This document shows, one piece after another, positions 55,521 to 64,000 of a stretch of DNA of 64,000 nt. The position numbers and the translations under genes are program-made. Positions within the stretch are counted from its first letter, which is position 1; every line of letters begins with the position of its first letter. The stretch comes from Campylobacter concisus (lineage in GTDB: Bacteria > Campylobacterota > Campylobacteria > Campylobacterales > Campylobacteraceae). A model generated the notes under the pieces. That model had not been told where the DNA came from and did no database searches. It saw only the letters and a list, made by a program, of their open reading frames with translations. The stretch covers positions 1,145,208 through 1,209,207 of the forward strand of contig NZ_PIRO01000001.1 in assembly GCF_003048905.1 (NCBI RefSeq). The letters are read 5' to 3'.

Positions 55521-56324
55521 CTAGCTTCTTTTGGCAGCTTGATAGACTGATTCAAGCTTTGCTGCGATCTCTTTTAAGTCCTTGATCCTGCTCTCATTTG
55601 ATGGGTGAGTGCTTAAAATTTCAGGCACCTTTCCGCCACTCATCTTGCTCATCTTGACCCAAACTTCGACCGCTTCTTTTGGATCGTATCCGGCTCTTGC
55701 CATTAGCTCAGTACCGATGTGATCAGCCTCGGTCTCATGTGAGCGAGAAAACGGCAGAGATATGGTGTATTCGCTAGCTAAATTTAGAGCATTAGCTCCA
55801 AGATCGCCAAGGCCAGTAGCTGTGGCTATTGCAAAGATGCCGATACTTTTCATCTGATCAGCACTTGCTTGCTCTCTGCTGTGCTCTCTAAGAGCGTGTG
55901 CGATTTCGTGTCCCATGACCGCAGCTAGCTGTGCATCTGTTAAATTTAGCCTTTTTATAATGCCACTATAAACGACTATCCTGCCACCTGGCATACACCA
56001 AGCATTTAGCGTATCTTCGTTAATAACATTTACTTGCCACTTCCATTTTAGAGCATCATCCCTAAAAACACCAGTTTGCGCGATGAGCCTTTTGGCGATA
56101 TCTTGAACTCTTTTTGTAAGGATAGGATCAACATTTAGCTCGCCTTTACTTCTAGCAGCTGTTAGCGTCTTGACGTAGGCTTGGGCTGAGCTTTGCTCCA
56201 TAGCTTCTGATGAGACTAGCATAAATTGCTTACGATCAGCACCAACAACGCCTGCTTTTGTAACGCTTGAGCAGCCAGTGAAGAGCAAACTAGTCGCTAG
56301 CAATGTAAGTAAAAATTTTTTCAT
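55521..56324 (-). CDS. M48-family metallopeptidase lipoprotein
   Basis: A 267-residue protease. Signal peptide with lipobox TSLLFTGC gives lipidated C18. The zinc motif is HEIAH at 139-143 and a third ligand Glu in SHETEADHIG. Similar to LoiP/YcaL-type outer-membrane quality-control proteases. A -10 box lies at 56355-56360 on the minus strand. Its stop is a normal TAG, two bases before the GNAT start. Confidence 0.92.
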   Translation of the reverse strand: MKKFLLTLLATSLLFTGCSSVTKAGVVGADRKQFMLVSSEAMEQSSAQAYVKTLTAARSKGELNVDPILTKRVQDIAKRLIAQTGVFRDDALKWKWQVNVINEDTLNAWCMPGGRIVVYSGIIKRLNLTDAQLAAVMGHEIAHALREHSREQASADQMKSIGIFAIATATGLGDLGANALNLASEYTISLPFSRSHETEADHIGTELMARAGYDPKEAVEVWVKMSKMSGGKVPEILSTHPSNESRIKDLKEIAAKLESVYQAAKRS

Positions 56325-56354
56325 TTTTATCCTTTTTGGATTAAAATTTCGCGT

Positions 56355-56360
56355 ATTATA
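56355..56360 (-). promoter_or_regulatory. Candidate -10 box of the M48 gene
   Basis: TATAAT on the minus strand, 30 bases before the M48 start. Confidence 0.45.
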
Positions 56361-56477
56361 ACTTGTGTTGGATATGCATTGTTAAACGATGAGAGAAATT
56401 TAATTTTTGTGATATCAAAAATAGTAATTTGCTTTTTTGCAAATTTTAAAATCTCATTCACTCGCAAGAATTGACTA

Positions 56478-56517
56478 CTAAAATTTGGCTTCGCTTATAG
56501 CTTAGCTCAAATTTTAG
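56478..56517. repeat. Inverted repeat downstream of sbmA
   Basis: CTAAAATTTG (56478-56487) and CAAATTTTAG (56508-56517) pair around 20 bases. It may end the sbmA transcript, though no T run follows. A 12-bp palindrome CGTAAATTTACG also abuts the sbmA stop at 56571-56582. Confidence 0.4.
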
Positions 56518-56583
56518 AGCCGAAATTACTCGCTCATGAAATTTTAAAATTTACTAGAGTTTATTTGGTACGTAAATTTACGC

Positions 56584-57552
56584 CTATGCCTTATAGTTTA
56601 TATTTCTCTCAAACTCTCTCAAACGCTTATTTACAGATCTTAGCTCTGTTATTGTTGTCCAGTTATCGATAAAGACGCTAAAACTCTCTCTAACTTGAGA
56701 AAAAGCGTTGCTAGCTTGTATAAGCACACCAAGCGTTATAATGCCGCTAAATAGGCCATTTCCCATGATGACATAAGGTACAATGACAAGAATTTGTGAA
56801 AAAGAGATGAGCCAAAGGTTAAAGTAGCCGTAGTGCAAAAATAGTTTGTAATAATTTAACTTTACACCCGTAAAAAGCTCTAGCATGACGTTTGGCTGGC
56901 AAAATTTAGACTTATCATCTTCGCCGTAAACCAGCTCTTTTCTAAATGCCGCTTCTGCTTTTTGGTTGTTATACTCGATATGTGGGAGTTTAATGCCCAC
57001 AAACCACGAAATAATTAAGCCACCGATGCTAATTATTAAAGCGATATAAACAAGCGAGCCCTCGATATCTTTGATGTAAGGCAAACTCACGCTCTTACTT
57101 AGCTCCCAAAGCACTGGTATAAAGGCAATTAGCGTCATGATCGCCCTTAAAACTTGCACGCCAAGGCTTTCCATTATTTTGGCAAAGCGGTAGACATCTT
57201 CTTGGATACGCTGCGAGCTACCTTCGATATCACTTTTGCAGTTTTGCCAAAATTTTAGATATCTAAACGTCATCGCCTCTCTCCAGCGAAAGACCCAGTG
57301 GCTAGCAAAAAAAGAGATCACAGTGTAAGTCACGACGTAAGGCATAGCGATTTTTATAAAGTTAAAAATTTCTCGCCAAAACTCACTTACATCATGATCT
57401 TTTGAGTTTTGCACGATGTCGTAGAAATTTTTATACCACTCGTTTATACGGACATTTAGGTGTGTTTGATAAACAAGAAGCAAAATGATAAATATCGCTC
57501 CGCCATAAGCCCAGAGTGCCCATTTTTTATCTTTAAAAAATGATGAAAACAT
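56584..57552 (-). CDS. SbmA/BacA-family peptide transporter
   Basis: A 322-residue inner-membrane protein with six to seven helices. NEWYKNFYDIVQNS, FRWREAMTFRYLKFW and GSSQRIQEDVYRFAKIMESL are SbmA/BacA blocks (the last is the EDxxRF-type region). Homologues take up proline-rich and nodule peptides by proton drive and, in C. jejuni, affect peptide antibiotic sensitivity. Shorter than E. coli SbmA (406). Divergent from the DUF411 gene. Confidence 0.88.
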   Translation of the reverse strand: MFSSFFKDKKWALWAYGGAIFIILLLVYQTHLNVRINEWYKNFYDIVQNSKDHDVSEFWREIFNFIKIAMPYVVTYTVISFFASHWVFRWREAMTFRYLKFWQNCKSDIEGSSQRIQEDVYRFAKIMESLGVQVLRAIMTLIAFIPVLWELSKSVSLPYIKDIEGSLVYIALIISIGGLIISWFVGIKLPHIEYNNQKAEAAFRKELVYGEDDKSKFCQPNVMLELFTGVKLNYYKLFLHYGYFNLWLISFSQILVIVPYVIMGNGLFSGIITLGVLIQASNAFSQVRESFSVFIDNWTTITELRSVNKRLREFERNINYKA

Positions 57553-57578
57553 AAAGTGCCTTTTGTAAATTTTGGCGA

Positions 57579-57587
57579 ATTATAGCA
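57579..57587 (-). promoter_or_regulatory. Extended -10 promoter of sbmA
   Basis: On the minus strand TGC followed by TATAAT, 26 bases before the sbmA start. Confidence 0.5.
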
Positions 57588-57660
57588 AGCAATATTAAGC
57601 ATTTATATAAAATTTAAATGCGAGCTATATCATTTTGCAAATTTTACGTAAAGGAAAATG

Positions 57661-58107
57661 ATGAAGAAATTAGTATTTTTGGCTCTTGGCTTTTTTGCAA
57701 CACTTGCATTCGCGGCTGATATGAAGGTCTATAAAAGCCCAACTTGTGGATGCTGTACTAGTTGGGGTGAGGCGATGCAGAAGGCTGGATTTAGCGAAGA
57801 GGTCATAAAAGTAGATGATATAGCTAAAGTTAAGAAAGAATTTAACGTACCGCTAGAGCTTTCAAGCTGCCATACAGCAATCATCGATGGATATATCATA
57901 GAAGGTCACGTTCCAGCCGATGAGGTAAAACGTCTACTAGAGCTTAAGCCAAAAGACGTAGTTGGTATCGCAGTACCTGGCATGCCGATGGAGAGTCAAG
58001 GTATGGAGCAAGGCAGTAAAGCTGAGCAATACGATGTTATTTTATTTAAAAAAGATGGCTCGCAAGAAATTTTTGCTACTTACATCGGCACAAAAAAACT
58101 AAGATAA
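57661..58107 (+). CDS. DUF411 periplasmic metal-binding protein
   Basis: 148 residues. Signal peptide ends LAFAA near 19. The mature thioredoxin-like domain has CGCC (C29, C31, C32) and later SSCHTAIIDGYIIEGHVP, the conserved Cys-His and His-Val-Pro of DUF411, often tied to copper or other metal handling. Start at 57661 rather than 57658 gives proper spacing from AAGGA. Single gene ending in a long hairpin. Confidence 0.88.
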   Translation: MKKLVFLALGFFATLAFAADMKVYKSPTCGCCTSWGEAMQKAGFSEEVIKVDDIAKVKKEFNVPLELSSCHTAIIDGYIIEGHVPADEVKRLLELKPKDVVGIAVPGMPMESQGMEQGSKAEQYDVILFKKDGSQEIFATYIGTKKLR

Positions 58108-58116
58108 CTTCAAAAA

Positions 58117-58157
58117 TTTTTAAATTTAGCTCATTTTTAGTGAGCTAAATTTAAAAA
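58117..58157. terminator. Bidirectional terminator (17-bp stem)
   Basis: A perfect 17-bp inverted repeat (58117-58133 with 58141-58157) around TTTTTAG, with T-rich arms on both strands. It separates the convergent DUF411 and NSS genes and covers the NSS stop codon. Confidence 0.9.
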
Positions 58158-59476
58158 GAAATTCCCTTACTTACGGCTATGATACAAAGTAAAAATGTTA
58201 GCGGAACATAGATAAATTTGCCTACAAAATACCAGAAATTACCATAAGACTTATTTGCTCCAGAATTTATCTCGTCTAAAATTTCTTCTTTTTTAATAAT
58301 CCAAAACCAAGAAATAGCACCGATTACCGCACCGATCGGAATGATATAGATCGACACAAAGTCCATCCAAGGTCCCCAACTGCTAATAGGCTCCATAAAT
58401 GCTCCTATGCCAAAGCAAACTGCACAAAGTAGCGTGAGTGTCCAAAATCTACTAAGGAGCGGAAATTTATGCATTAGTGACTCGGCGACTACTTCAAACA
58501 TATTTTGAAGCGAGGTGATGCCACCAAAGATAACAGCTGTAAATAAAATAATGGCAAAAATTTGTCCGCCGATCATATTTTGTAAAATTTTTGGAAGTGT
58601 TACAAAAAGTAGCTTTGGACCTTCGGCTGGATCCATAGCGTAGGCAAAGACCGCTGGGATCATAACAAGAGCTGCTACAAGAGCTGCGATAGTATCAAAA
58701 AAGGCCGTAGTTTTAGCACTTTCAACGATATCTTCATCTTTTGAAAGGTAAGCTCCATAAACTATCATGCCAGATCCTGTGATAGAGAGCGAGAAAAAGG
58801 CTTGACCCATCGCAGAAACCCATACCATCGGGTCTGTAAGCTTACTAAAGTCAGGAATAAAAAGGAATTTATACCCATCAAATGCATTTGGTAACATCGC
58901 GACATTTATAGCCAAGATGCTAAACAATACGAAAAATAGTGGCATCATTATTTGATTTGTTTTTTCGATACTTTTTGCCCCAAAAAATAGTGTAAGAAGC
59001 GTGCCAGCAACGATAATAAAATGATAAGGCAAGACCGAGTAATCTTGAAGTGCAAATGAGTTAAACCAAACGTTCGTATCAACGCTCATAAATGAGCCAG
59101 TAAGTGCCTGGGTAAGGGCTTTTAGTACGTAGGCGATAATGACAGCGTAGCCAATGGCTATACAAAGTGAGCCAGCAAGTGGAAGCCAGCCGATAATGCT
59201 GCCTACAATGCCTAAATTTCTACTCTCCCATGCGAATTTATAAGATCCAAGCGTACCAGTTTTTGCACGTCTGCCGATCGCATACTCCGCACTTAGACCA
59301 ACGTATGAAAAAAGAGCTATGAAAAAAACATAGATGAGTAAAAACGCTGCACCGCCATTTGTGCCAAGTTTGTAAGGAAAGCCCCAGACATTTGCCATGC
59401 CAACTGCTGATCCAACACAGGCCAATATAAATGCCCAACGTGATGAAAAATTCTTTTTGCTCATTGTAAAATCCAT
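58151..59476 (-). CDS. Sodium-dependent NSS/SNF-family transporter
   Basis: A 441-residue, 11-helix inner-membrane symporter. The N-terminal FILACVGSAVGMANVWGFPY is the substrate and sodium site of the LeuT family, and AFFSLSITGSGMIVYGAYLS the helix 6 to 7 region. Family members import amino acids; the substrate is not evident. ATG codons at 59476 and 59464 are possible; the second has GGAT at better spacing. Confidence 0.92.
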   Translation of the reverse strand: MDFTMSKKNFSSRWAFILACVGSAVGMANVWGFPYKLGTNGGAAFLLIYVFFIALFSYVGLSAEYAIGRRAKTGTLGSYKFAWESRNLGIVGSIIGWLPLAGSLCIAIGYAVIIAYVLKALTQALTGSFMSVDTNVWFNSFALQDYSVLPYHFIIVAGTLLTLFFGAKSIEKTNQIMMPLFFVLFSILAINVAMLPNAFDGYKFLFIPDFSKLTDPMVWVSAMGQAFFSLSITGSGMIVYGAYLSKDEDIVESAKTTAFFDTIAALVAALVMIPAVFAYAMDPAEGPKLLFVTLPKILQNMIGGQIFAIILFTAVIFGGITSLQNMFEVVAESLMHKFPLLSRFWTLTLLCAVCFGIGAFMEPISSWGPWMDFVSIYIIPIGAVIGAISWFWIIKKEEILDEINSGANKSYGNFWYFVGKFIYVPLTFLLCIIAVSKGISF

Positions 59477-59596
59477 AAATTTAGTGATGAAAATAATGTT
59501 ATCAAAATATGATTTAAGAACTTTTTATAAATCTTAAATTTAAGAAATGTTGTTACTTTTGAGCGCGATTAATTTGACCGCTAAATATAAATTCGC

Positions 59597-59602
59597 TATA
59601 AT
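59597..59602 (+). promoter_or_regulatory. Candidate -10 box of the CorC/HlyC gene
   Basis: TATAAT 34 bases before the TTG start at 59636. Confidence 0.5.
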
Positions 59603-59635
59603 CAAGCAAAAATTTTTAACTCTTAAGGATCATAA

Positions 59636-60976
59636 TTGAACCCCAGTAGCGATAATTCGCTTTTAATGGTAATACTTGCCATTGTATTCATTTTACTAAA
59701 TGCCTTTTTTGTTTTATCAGAATTTTCTCTTGTTAAAGTTCGTAAGTCTAGACTTGAAGAGCTTATCAAAGAGAAAAAGCCAAACGCTCAGCTTGCTTTT
59801 GAGATGTCAAACAAACTTGATACTTATCTTAGTGCCACTCAGCTTGGTATCACACTAAGCTCACTTGCTCTTGGTTGGATCGGTGAGCCAGCGGTTGCAA
59901 GACTTATAGAAGCTCCACTTAAAAATTTCTTCAATTTTAGCGATATCTTAGTTCATACAGTTGGTTTTGCGATCGCATTTACGCTTATTACCCTACTTCA
60001 CGTTGTAATGGGTGAGCTTGTGCCAAAGTCAGTTGCTATCGCGAAGGCCGAGACTTCAGTGTTAAAAATTGCTCGTCCACTTCACTTTTTCTGGGTACTA
60101 TTTTCGCCTGTAATTAAGCTTTTTGATATTTTAGCGACCATTGGACTTAAAATTTTAGGCATCCAGCCAGCTAAAGAAAATGAGCTAGCCCACTCTGAAG
60201 AAGAGATAAAAATCATCGTTGGCGAGAGTTTAAAGGGTGGTGTGCTTGATAGCTTTGAGACCGAGATCATTAAAAATGCAGTCGATTTTAGTGACACAGT
60301 CGCAAAAGAGATCATGACACCAAGGCGCGATATGATCTGTATAAATAAACAAAAGAGCTTTGAAGAGAATTTGCAAGTCGTATTTGAGTCAAAATACACT
60401 CGCTTTCCTTATATAGACGGCTCAAAAGATATTATTTTGGGCATGATACACATTAGAGATATTTTGCAACTTCACTTTAGTAAAGACAAAGAAAAGAGTT
60501 TTGACTCAATTGTTCGTAAATTTGTCATCGTGCCTGAGAGCCTTTCTATTTCAAAAGTGCTTGTAATGATGAATAAAGAGCAAATTTCAGCAGCACTCGT
60601 AGTCGATGAGTATGGCGGCACAGCCGGACTTCTTACGATGGAAGATATAATGGAAGAGGTGCTTGGTGATTTTAATGACGAGCACGATGAAGTTGATCAA
60701 CACTACAAAAAGATAAATGACAATATTTATGAATTTCAAGGCAGATATGATCTAGAGAGCGTTGAAGAGGTTCTTGGTATAAGCTTTGATGAAGAGACGG
60801 ATCAAGTTACAATCGGTGGATATGTCTTCAACTTAATCGGTCGTTTGCCAGTAGTTGGGGACAAGATCGAGGATGAAAACTGCTACTACGAAGTAAGAAA
60901 GATGGATGGAGCTAGCATATCACGAGTCAAAGTTAGAAAAAAGATAAAAAATGAAGAGGAGAGCATTCAATCTTAA
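59636..60976 (+). CDS. CNNM/CorC/HlyC-type membrane protein with CBS pair
   Basis: 446 residues starting at TTG behind AAGGAT. N-terminal DUF21/CNNM domain with four hydrophobic segments (1-195), a CBS pair (about 205-335; ILGMIHIRDILQLH, TAGLLTMEDIMEEVLGDFND) and a C-terminal CorC_HlyC domain (YDLESVEEVLGI, TIGGYVFNLIGRLPVVGD). Often annotated hemolysin; the group is now linked to magnesium or cobalt export. Confidence 0.92.
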   Translation: MNPSSDNSLLMVILAIVFILLNAFFVLSEFSLVKVRKSRLEELIKEKKPNAQLAFEMSNKLDTYLSATQLGITLSSLALGWIGEPAVARLIEAPLKNFFNFSDILVHTVGFAIAFTLITLLHVVMGELVPKSVAIAKAETSVLKIARPLHFFWVLFSPVIKLFDILATIGLKILGIQPAKENELAHSEEEIKIIVGESLKGGVLDSFETEIIKNAVDFSDTVAKEIMTPRRDMICINKQKSFEENLQVVFESKYTRFPYIDGSKDIILGMIHIRDILQLHFSKDKEKSFDSIVRKFVIVPESLSISKVLVMMNKEQISAALVVDEYGGTAGLLTMEDIMEEVLGDFNDEHDEVDQHYKKINDNIYEFQGRYDLESVEEVLGISFDEETDQVTIGGYVFNLIGRLPVVGDKIEDENCYYEVRKMDGASISRVKVRKKIKNEEESIQS

Positions 60977-60988
60977 ATTTATATATTT

Positions 60989-61006
60989 ATGGCTTAAATA
61001 AGCCAT
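60989..61006 (+). terminator. Hairpin after the CorC/HlyC gene
   Basis: ATGGCTTA and TAAGCCAT form an 8-bp stem with a 2-base loop 12 bases after the stop. No T run follows. Confidence 0.4.
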
Positions 61007-61183
61007 GTTATGTAAATTTCTATCAATATTGTGATGCTCTAGGCTCAATTTCGCCACCATTTATTTCATTAAATTTGTTTTAGACAAGTCTTCTAGTTGT
61101 GGCCAAACAAAATAAACTCATATAAATTTTTTCGAGTAGATATACAGCAGTAAAATTTAATCTTAAATTTTAAATATAGTTAA

Positions 61184-61189
61184 TATAAT
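61184..61189 (+). promoter_or_regulatory. Candidate -10 box of the fumarase genes
   Basis: TATAAT 29 bases before the fumarase alpha start, in an AT-rich 240-base gap. Confidence 0.5.
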
Positions 61190-61217
61190 TAAAAATTGTT
61201 TTTTATGAGGAGTAAAG

Positions 61218-62063
61218 ATGAGAATAATAAATGTAAAAGATATAAGAGAAGTCGTTGCCAAGCTTTGCAAACAGGCCTGTTATGTTGTGACGCCAGATTT
61301 AAAGGCTGCTTTTACAAAGGCTCAAAGTAGCGAAAGCTCGTCGCTTGGCAAAGATATTTTGGGCAAAATTTTACAAAATGCTAAGCTTGCGGAAGAGGGC
61401 GTTGCACCTATCTGCCAAGACACCGGTATGACGGTTATTTTCGTGCAGATCGGCCAAGATGTGCATATTGAGGGTGGATATATTGAAGATGCGATAAATG
61501 AGGGTATTGCGGAAGGCTACACTGAAGGTTATCTAAGAAAGTCAGTCGTTGCTGAGCCACTATTTGAGAGAAAAAATACCACAAATAACACTCCAGCTGT
61601 CATTCACACTAGAATCGTGCCAGGAGATAAGCTAAAGATAAAAGTAGCTCCAAAAGGTTTTGGTAGTGAGAATAAATCAGTTTTAAAAATGCTTGTACCA
61701 GCTGATGGTATAGAGGGTGTAAAAAAAGTCTTTTTGGAGGCTGTAAAATATGCTGGACCAAACGCCTGTCCTCCACTAACAATAGGCGTTGGCATAGGCG
61801 GTACGATGGATAAGGCAGCACTTTTGGCAAAAGAAGCAGCAGTTCGTTCAGTCGATAGTAAAAATTCTGATCCAAGATATGCCAAATTAGAAGACGAGTT
61901 ACTAGAGCTTGCTTGTAAAACTGGTGTTGGTCCTCAAGGACTTGGTGGTGACACCACTGCTGTTAAAGTAAATGTCGAGTGGTATCCAACCCACATAGCA
62001 GGTCTTCCTGTTGCTATAAACATTAACTGCCATGCTGCACGCCACGCAGACGCTGAGCTTTAA
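61218..62063 (+). CDS. Class I fumarate hydratase (or related hydro-lyase), alpha subunit
   Basis: A 281-residue catalytic subunit of a two-subunit [4Fe-4S] fumarase. Cluster cysteines are expected in APICQDTGM, AGPNACPPLTIGVG and the CKTGVGPQGLGG segment, all intact. Interconverts fumarate and malate in the TCA cycle. L-tartrate dehydratase is the closest alternative. Ribosome site ATGAGGAG. The beta subunit follows after 9 bases. Confidence 0.9.
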   Translation: MRIINVKDIREVVAKLCKQACYVVTPDLKAAFTKAQSSESSSLGKDILGKILQNAKLAEEGVAPICQDTGMTVIFVQIGQDVHIEGGYIEDAINEGIAEGYTEGYLRKSVVAEPLFERKNTTNNTPAVIHTRIVPGDKLKIKVAPKGFGSENKSVLKMLVPADGIEGVKKVFLEAVKYAGPNACPPLTIGVGIGGTMDKAALLAKEAAVRSVDSKNSDPRYAKLEDELLELACKTGVGPQGLGGDTTAVKVNVEWYPTHIAGLPVAININCHAARHADAEL

Positions 62064-62072
62064 GGAGAGAAA

Positions 62073-62633
62073 ATGTCAGAAGTAAAAAGAATAACAGCAC
62101 CATTTGATAAAGAGGTGGTAAAGAGCCTAAAAGCAGGCGACAATGTCCTAATATCAGGCACTATCATAGCAGCTCGTGACGCTGCACATAAGGCACTTAC
62201 TGAAACATTGGCACGCGGCGAGAAGCTACCAGTTGAGCTAAAGGGTGAGACTATCTACTACGTCGGACCAACTCCAGCCAAGCCAAACCAAGCTATCGGC
62301 GCAGCAGGCCCAACAACAAGCGGTAGAATGGATAAATACACCCCAACTATGATAAATGAAGTTGGTATAAATGGTATGATCGGTAAAGGCTACAGGAGTG
62401 ACGCAGTAGTTGATGCGATGAAAAAATCATGCTGTGTTTATATGGTTGCTATCGGTGGCATCGGAGCGCTCATTAGCCAAAGTATCAAAAAATATGAAGT
62501 ACTGGCTTATCCAGAACTAGGACCAGAGGCAGTTGCTAGGCTTACAGTTGAGGATTTCCCAGCAATAGTTGCCATTGACTGCGAAGGTAATAACTTCTAT
62601 GAAGTTGGCCAAGCACCTTACAAAAAGATATAA
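62073..62633 (+). CDS. Class I fumarate hydratase (or related hydro-lyase), beta subunit
   Basis: A 186-residue partner with the swivelling domain: KAGDNVLISGTIIAARDAAH, then YYVGPTPAKPNQAIGAAGPT and TSGRMDKYTPTMI, all conserved in class I fumarases. Start behind AAGGAGAG. The pair replaces the single-chain form; alpha and beta correspond to the N- and C-terminal halves of E. coli FumA. Confidence 0.9.
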   Translation: MSEVKRITAPFDKEVVKSLKAGDNVLISGTIIAARDAAHKALTETLARGEKLPVELKGETIYYVGPTPAKPNQAIGAAGPTTSGRMDKYTPTMINEVGINGMIGKGYRSDAVVDAMKKSCCVYMVAIGGIGALISQSIKKYEVLAYPELGPEAVARLTVEDFPAIVAIDCEGNNFYEVGQAPYKKI

Positions 62634-62640
62634 ATTTATC

Positions 62641-62662
62641 CCGCTAGCAAGCTAGCTAGCGG
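62641..62662. terminator. Bidirectional terminator after the fumarase genes
   Basis: CCGCTAGC and GCTAGCGG form a perfect 8-bp stem around AAGCTA between two convergent genes. Confidence 0.7.
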
Positions 62663-62665
62663 ACT

Positions 62666-63139
62666 TTAATAATATCCAAGACACATCGTTTCGGTTAATT
62701 TTATGCGTTTTTCAAATGGTGCAGGTGAGAAAAATTTGCACTTCTCAATGTAAATTCTATAAGAATAGCTAAGATTAAAATCATCATAAAATTTCTTCAA
62801 GTCTATAAATTTGATGCCGCAAATCTCATAAAATTTAAAGAGCTTGTAGATCTTAGAGCCATTTTTTGCTACAAGATGAGAAGGAGCAAGTGAGGTAAAA
62901 GAGCAAAATACGCCTGTTGGAATAAGGCCATTTAAAGGCGTACAGGTTTTTATAATGTTTTGAAATTTGACTGGAATGCTATTTTTTCTAAGAAAAACTA
63001 TTCTTGAGTTTTCAAATTTAGCACTTATGACGTTTTTCCAAAAAAGATAAGCATTTGATGAGATGCCAGCATTTTTAGCCAACTCAGCACCGAGCACATA
63101 ATCATCTAAAAACTCATTTGGTGCGAGTATATTTTGCAT
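62666..63139 (-). CDS. Hypothetical protein with helix-turn-helix-like N-terminus
   Basis: 157 residues. The first 40 (DDYVLGAELAKNAGISSNAY) read like a small helix-turn-helix; the rest is basic, rich in Phe, Lys and Ile, with five cysteines and no membrane segment. I do not recognise the family. ATG at 63139 is preferred over 63145 because AAGGA then lies 5 bases upstream. A minus-strand -10 box is at 63164-63169. Confidence 0.55.
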   Translation of the reverse strand: MQNILAPNEFLDDYVLGAELAKNAGISSNAYLFWKNVISAKFENSRIVFLRKNSIPVKFQNIIKTCTPLNGLIPTGVFCSFTSLAPSHLVAKNGSKIYKLFKFYEICGIKFIDLKKFYDDFNLSYSYRIYIEKCKFFSPAPFEKRIKLTETMCLGYY

Positions 63140-63163
63140 CTTCATCCTTTTGAAATTTTGTCC

Positions 63164-63169
63164 ATTATA
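63164..63169 (-). promoter_or_regulatory. Candidate -10 box of the hypothetical minus-strand gene
   Basis: TATAAT on the minus strand, 24 bases before the start at 63139. Confidence 0.45.
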
Positions 63170-63235
63170 GCTTTTGGAGACTAAAAATTTAGAAAATTTA
63201 TAGTAGGATTTTAAAAAAATTCAAAAGGAGAAAAT

Positions 63236-63610
63236 ATGAAAAAACAAATCTCAACAAAAAAAGCTCCACAAGCGATTGGGCCATATTCTCAAGCTATTAG
63301 CGCAAATGGATTTTTGTTTATCTCAGGTCAGCTTGGTGTCACACCAGCGGGTGAGTTTGCAGGTAGCAGCGTAGAAGCTCAAGCTGAGCAATCGCTTGAA
63401 AATTTAAAAAATATCTTGGCTGAGGCAGGGCTTACTTTTGATAATGCTGTAAAGACTACAATATTTCTAGCAGATATGGCGGATTTTGTTAAAGTAAATG
63501 CTGTATATGCTAAATTTTTTAAAGAGCCTTATCCTGCTAGAAGTACAGTAGCTGTTAAGACCTTGCCAAAAGACGCACTTGTGGAAATAGAGCTTATCGC
63601 GGCTTATTAA
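63236..63610 (+). CDS. ridA: RidA family enamine/imine deaminase
   Basis: A 124-residue trimeric protein that hydrolyses reactive 2-aminoacrylate formed by PLP enzymes. APQAIGPYSQAISANGFLFI, SLENLKNILAEAGLTFDNAV and YPARSTVAVKTLPKDALVEI give the signature, including the Arg of PARSTV needed for activity. Ribosome site AAAAGGAGA. The PLP lyases at the left end of the window could generate its substrate. Confidence 0.95.
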   Translation: MKKQISTKKAPQAIGPYSQAISANGFLFISGQLGVTPAGEFAGSSVEAQAEQSLENLKNILAEAGLTFDNAVKTTIFLADMADFVKVNAVYAKFFKEPYPARSTVAVKTLPKDALVEIELIAAY

Positions 63611-64000
63611 TAGAGATTGTGTAAAAGTTCATATACTTTAATGTTTAATATGATGGAGAGCAAAAACTCTCCAAATTTATATTTCAAAAACTAAACCCTA
63701 TAAACCTACTAATAAAAATACATACTTTAAAATTTTTAATCGCCAACAATTTTTTCTCAAATTCCCTAATTATTTCAACTATCTTTAAGTATTGCTCGTA
63801 TATAATTCCAGCTCACGAAACGAGAAACCACCTTTAACTTCACTGGTTAATAAAGCCTTTTCTTTTTATCGTTGTTCTTTTAACTTACAATTGTTAAACT
63901 ATTAGTCAATCTTTGAAATCTAAACAAGTGATCGATTGAGCCAGTCTATTATTTTATAATTATAATAGATTAGACAAACTAATAAATAAAACTAAAAGTT
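63611..64000 (+). other. Leader region, probably of an rRNA operon beginning beyond the right edge
   Basis: About 390 bases with no gene. TATAAT at 63801-63806 is a good -10 box; near 63874 GTTCTTTTAAC resembles the boxA antitermination signal (TGCTCTTTAAC), and the AT-rich end resembles the stretch before 16S rRNA in Campylobacter. The 16S 5' end itself is not in the window, so this stays an inference. Confidence 0.5.

Noticed and set aside
1..64000. CRISPR array, insertion sequence or prophage
   Set aside because: No regularly spaced repeats, transposase, integrase or phage structural gene was found on either strand.

Overview
The window is chromosomal DNA of a Campylobacter, most likely C. 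concisus or a close relative. The basis is the AT-rich composition (33-43% G+C in lines I counted), Campylobacter-style gene order (nfu, TPR gene, murE, panD, ybaB, PDZ gene, ispA, tkt), the epsilonproteobacterial nos gene order, and protein sequences typical of the group. The species call is inference.

Layout. 1-5.4 kb holds a partial PatB/MalY C-S lyase, a DIP1984-family protein, a trans-sulfuration PLP enzyme, thiol peroxidase, and (minus strand) RNase HII, a DUF3298-like exported protein and an AAA-type ATPase. 5.4-8.4 kb is a single-chain type IIG restriction-modification enzyme with a run of ten G at its extreme 3' end. 8.5-22.6 kb is the fused S10-spc-alpha ribosomal protein locus with secY, map, infA and rpoA, ended by a strong terminator. 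It holds three structured non-coding segments: a multi-hairpin leader before rpsJ, a 197-bp hairpin-rich gap between rpsH and rplF, and a 189-bp leader before rpmJ with a possible loop-loop interaction and a hairpin over the rpmJ ribosome binding site.

22.9-27.1 kb carries a gene with a candidate sigma-28 promoter, then a four-gene set: a short protein derived from the [FeFe]-hydrogenase H-cluster domain and a complete SsuABC/TauABC-type ABC importer. 27.2-34.9 kb is a housekeeping run ending in tkt and uppP. 35-37 kb (minus) has a helical DUF6781-like protein, a DUF493 protein and moaC. 37.2-47 kb is the nitrous oxide respiration cluster (beta-propeller gene, nosZ with C-terminal cytochrome c, nosB, D, G, C1, C2, H, F, Y) behind a perfect FNR-type box; no nosL is present.

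47-55.5 kb is a decayed accessory region for iron uptake: a Sel1 protein, a PepSY membrane protein, a TonB-dependent receptor cut by an in-frame TAG, a small membrane protein, a TiaS-like gene with a stop-interrupted small partner, then a GC-rich block (truncated FecCD permease, FecE-like ATPase, methyltransferase) ending near tRNA-Ser(GGA), and a GNAT gene cut by another TAG. 55.5-63.6 kb returns to core genes: M48 lipoprotein peptidase, SbmA/BacA transporter, DUF411 metal-binding protein, NSS symporter, CorC/HlyC protein, two-subunit fumarase and RidA. The last 200 bases look like the leader of an rRNA operon whose 16S gene lies just outside.

The most novel-looking items are the hydrogenase-derived protein tied to an ABC importer and the three candidate regulatory RNAs in the ribosomal locus. 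The G-tract enzyme and the decayed iron region are the best signs of strain-level variation.
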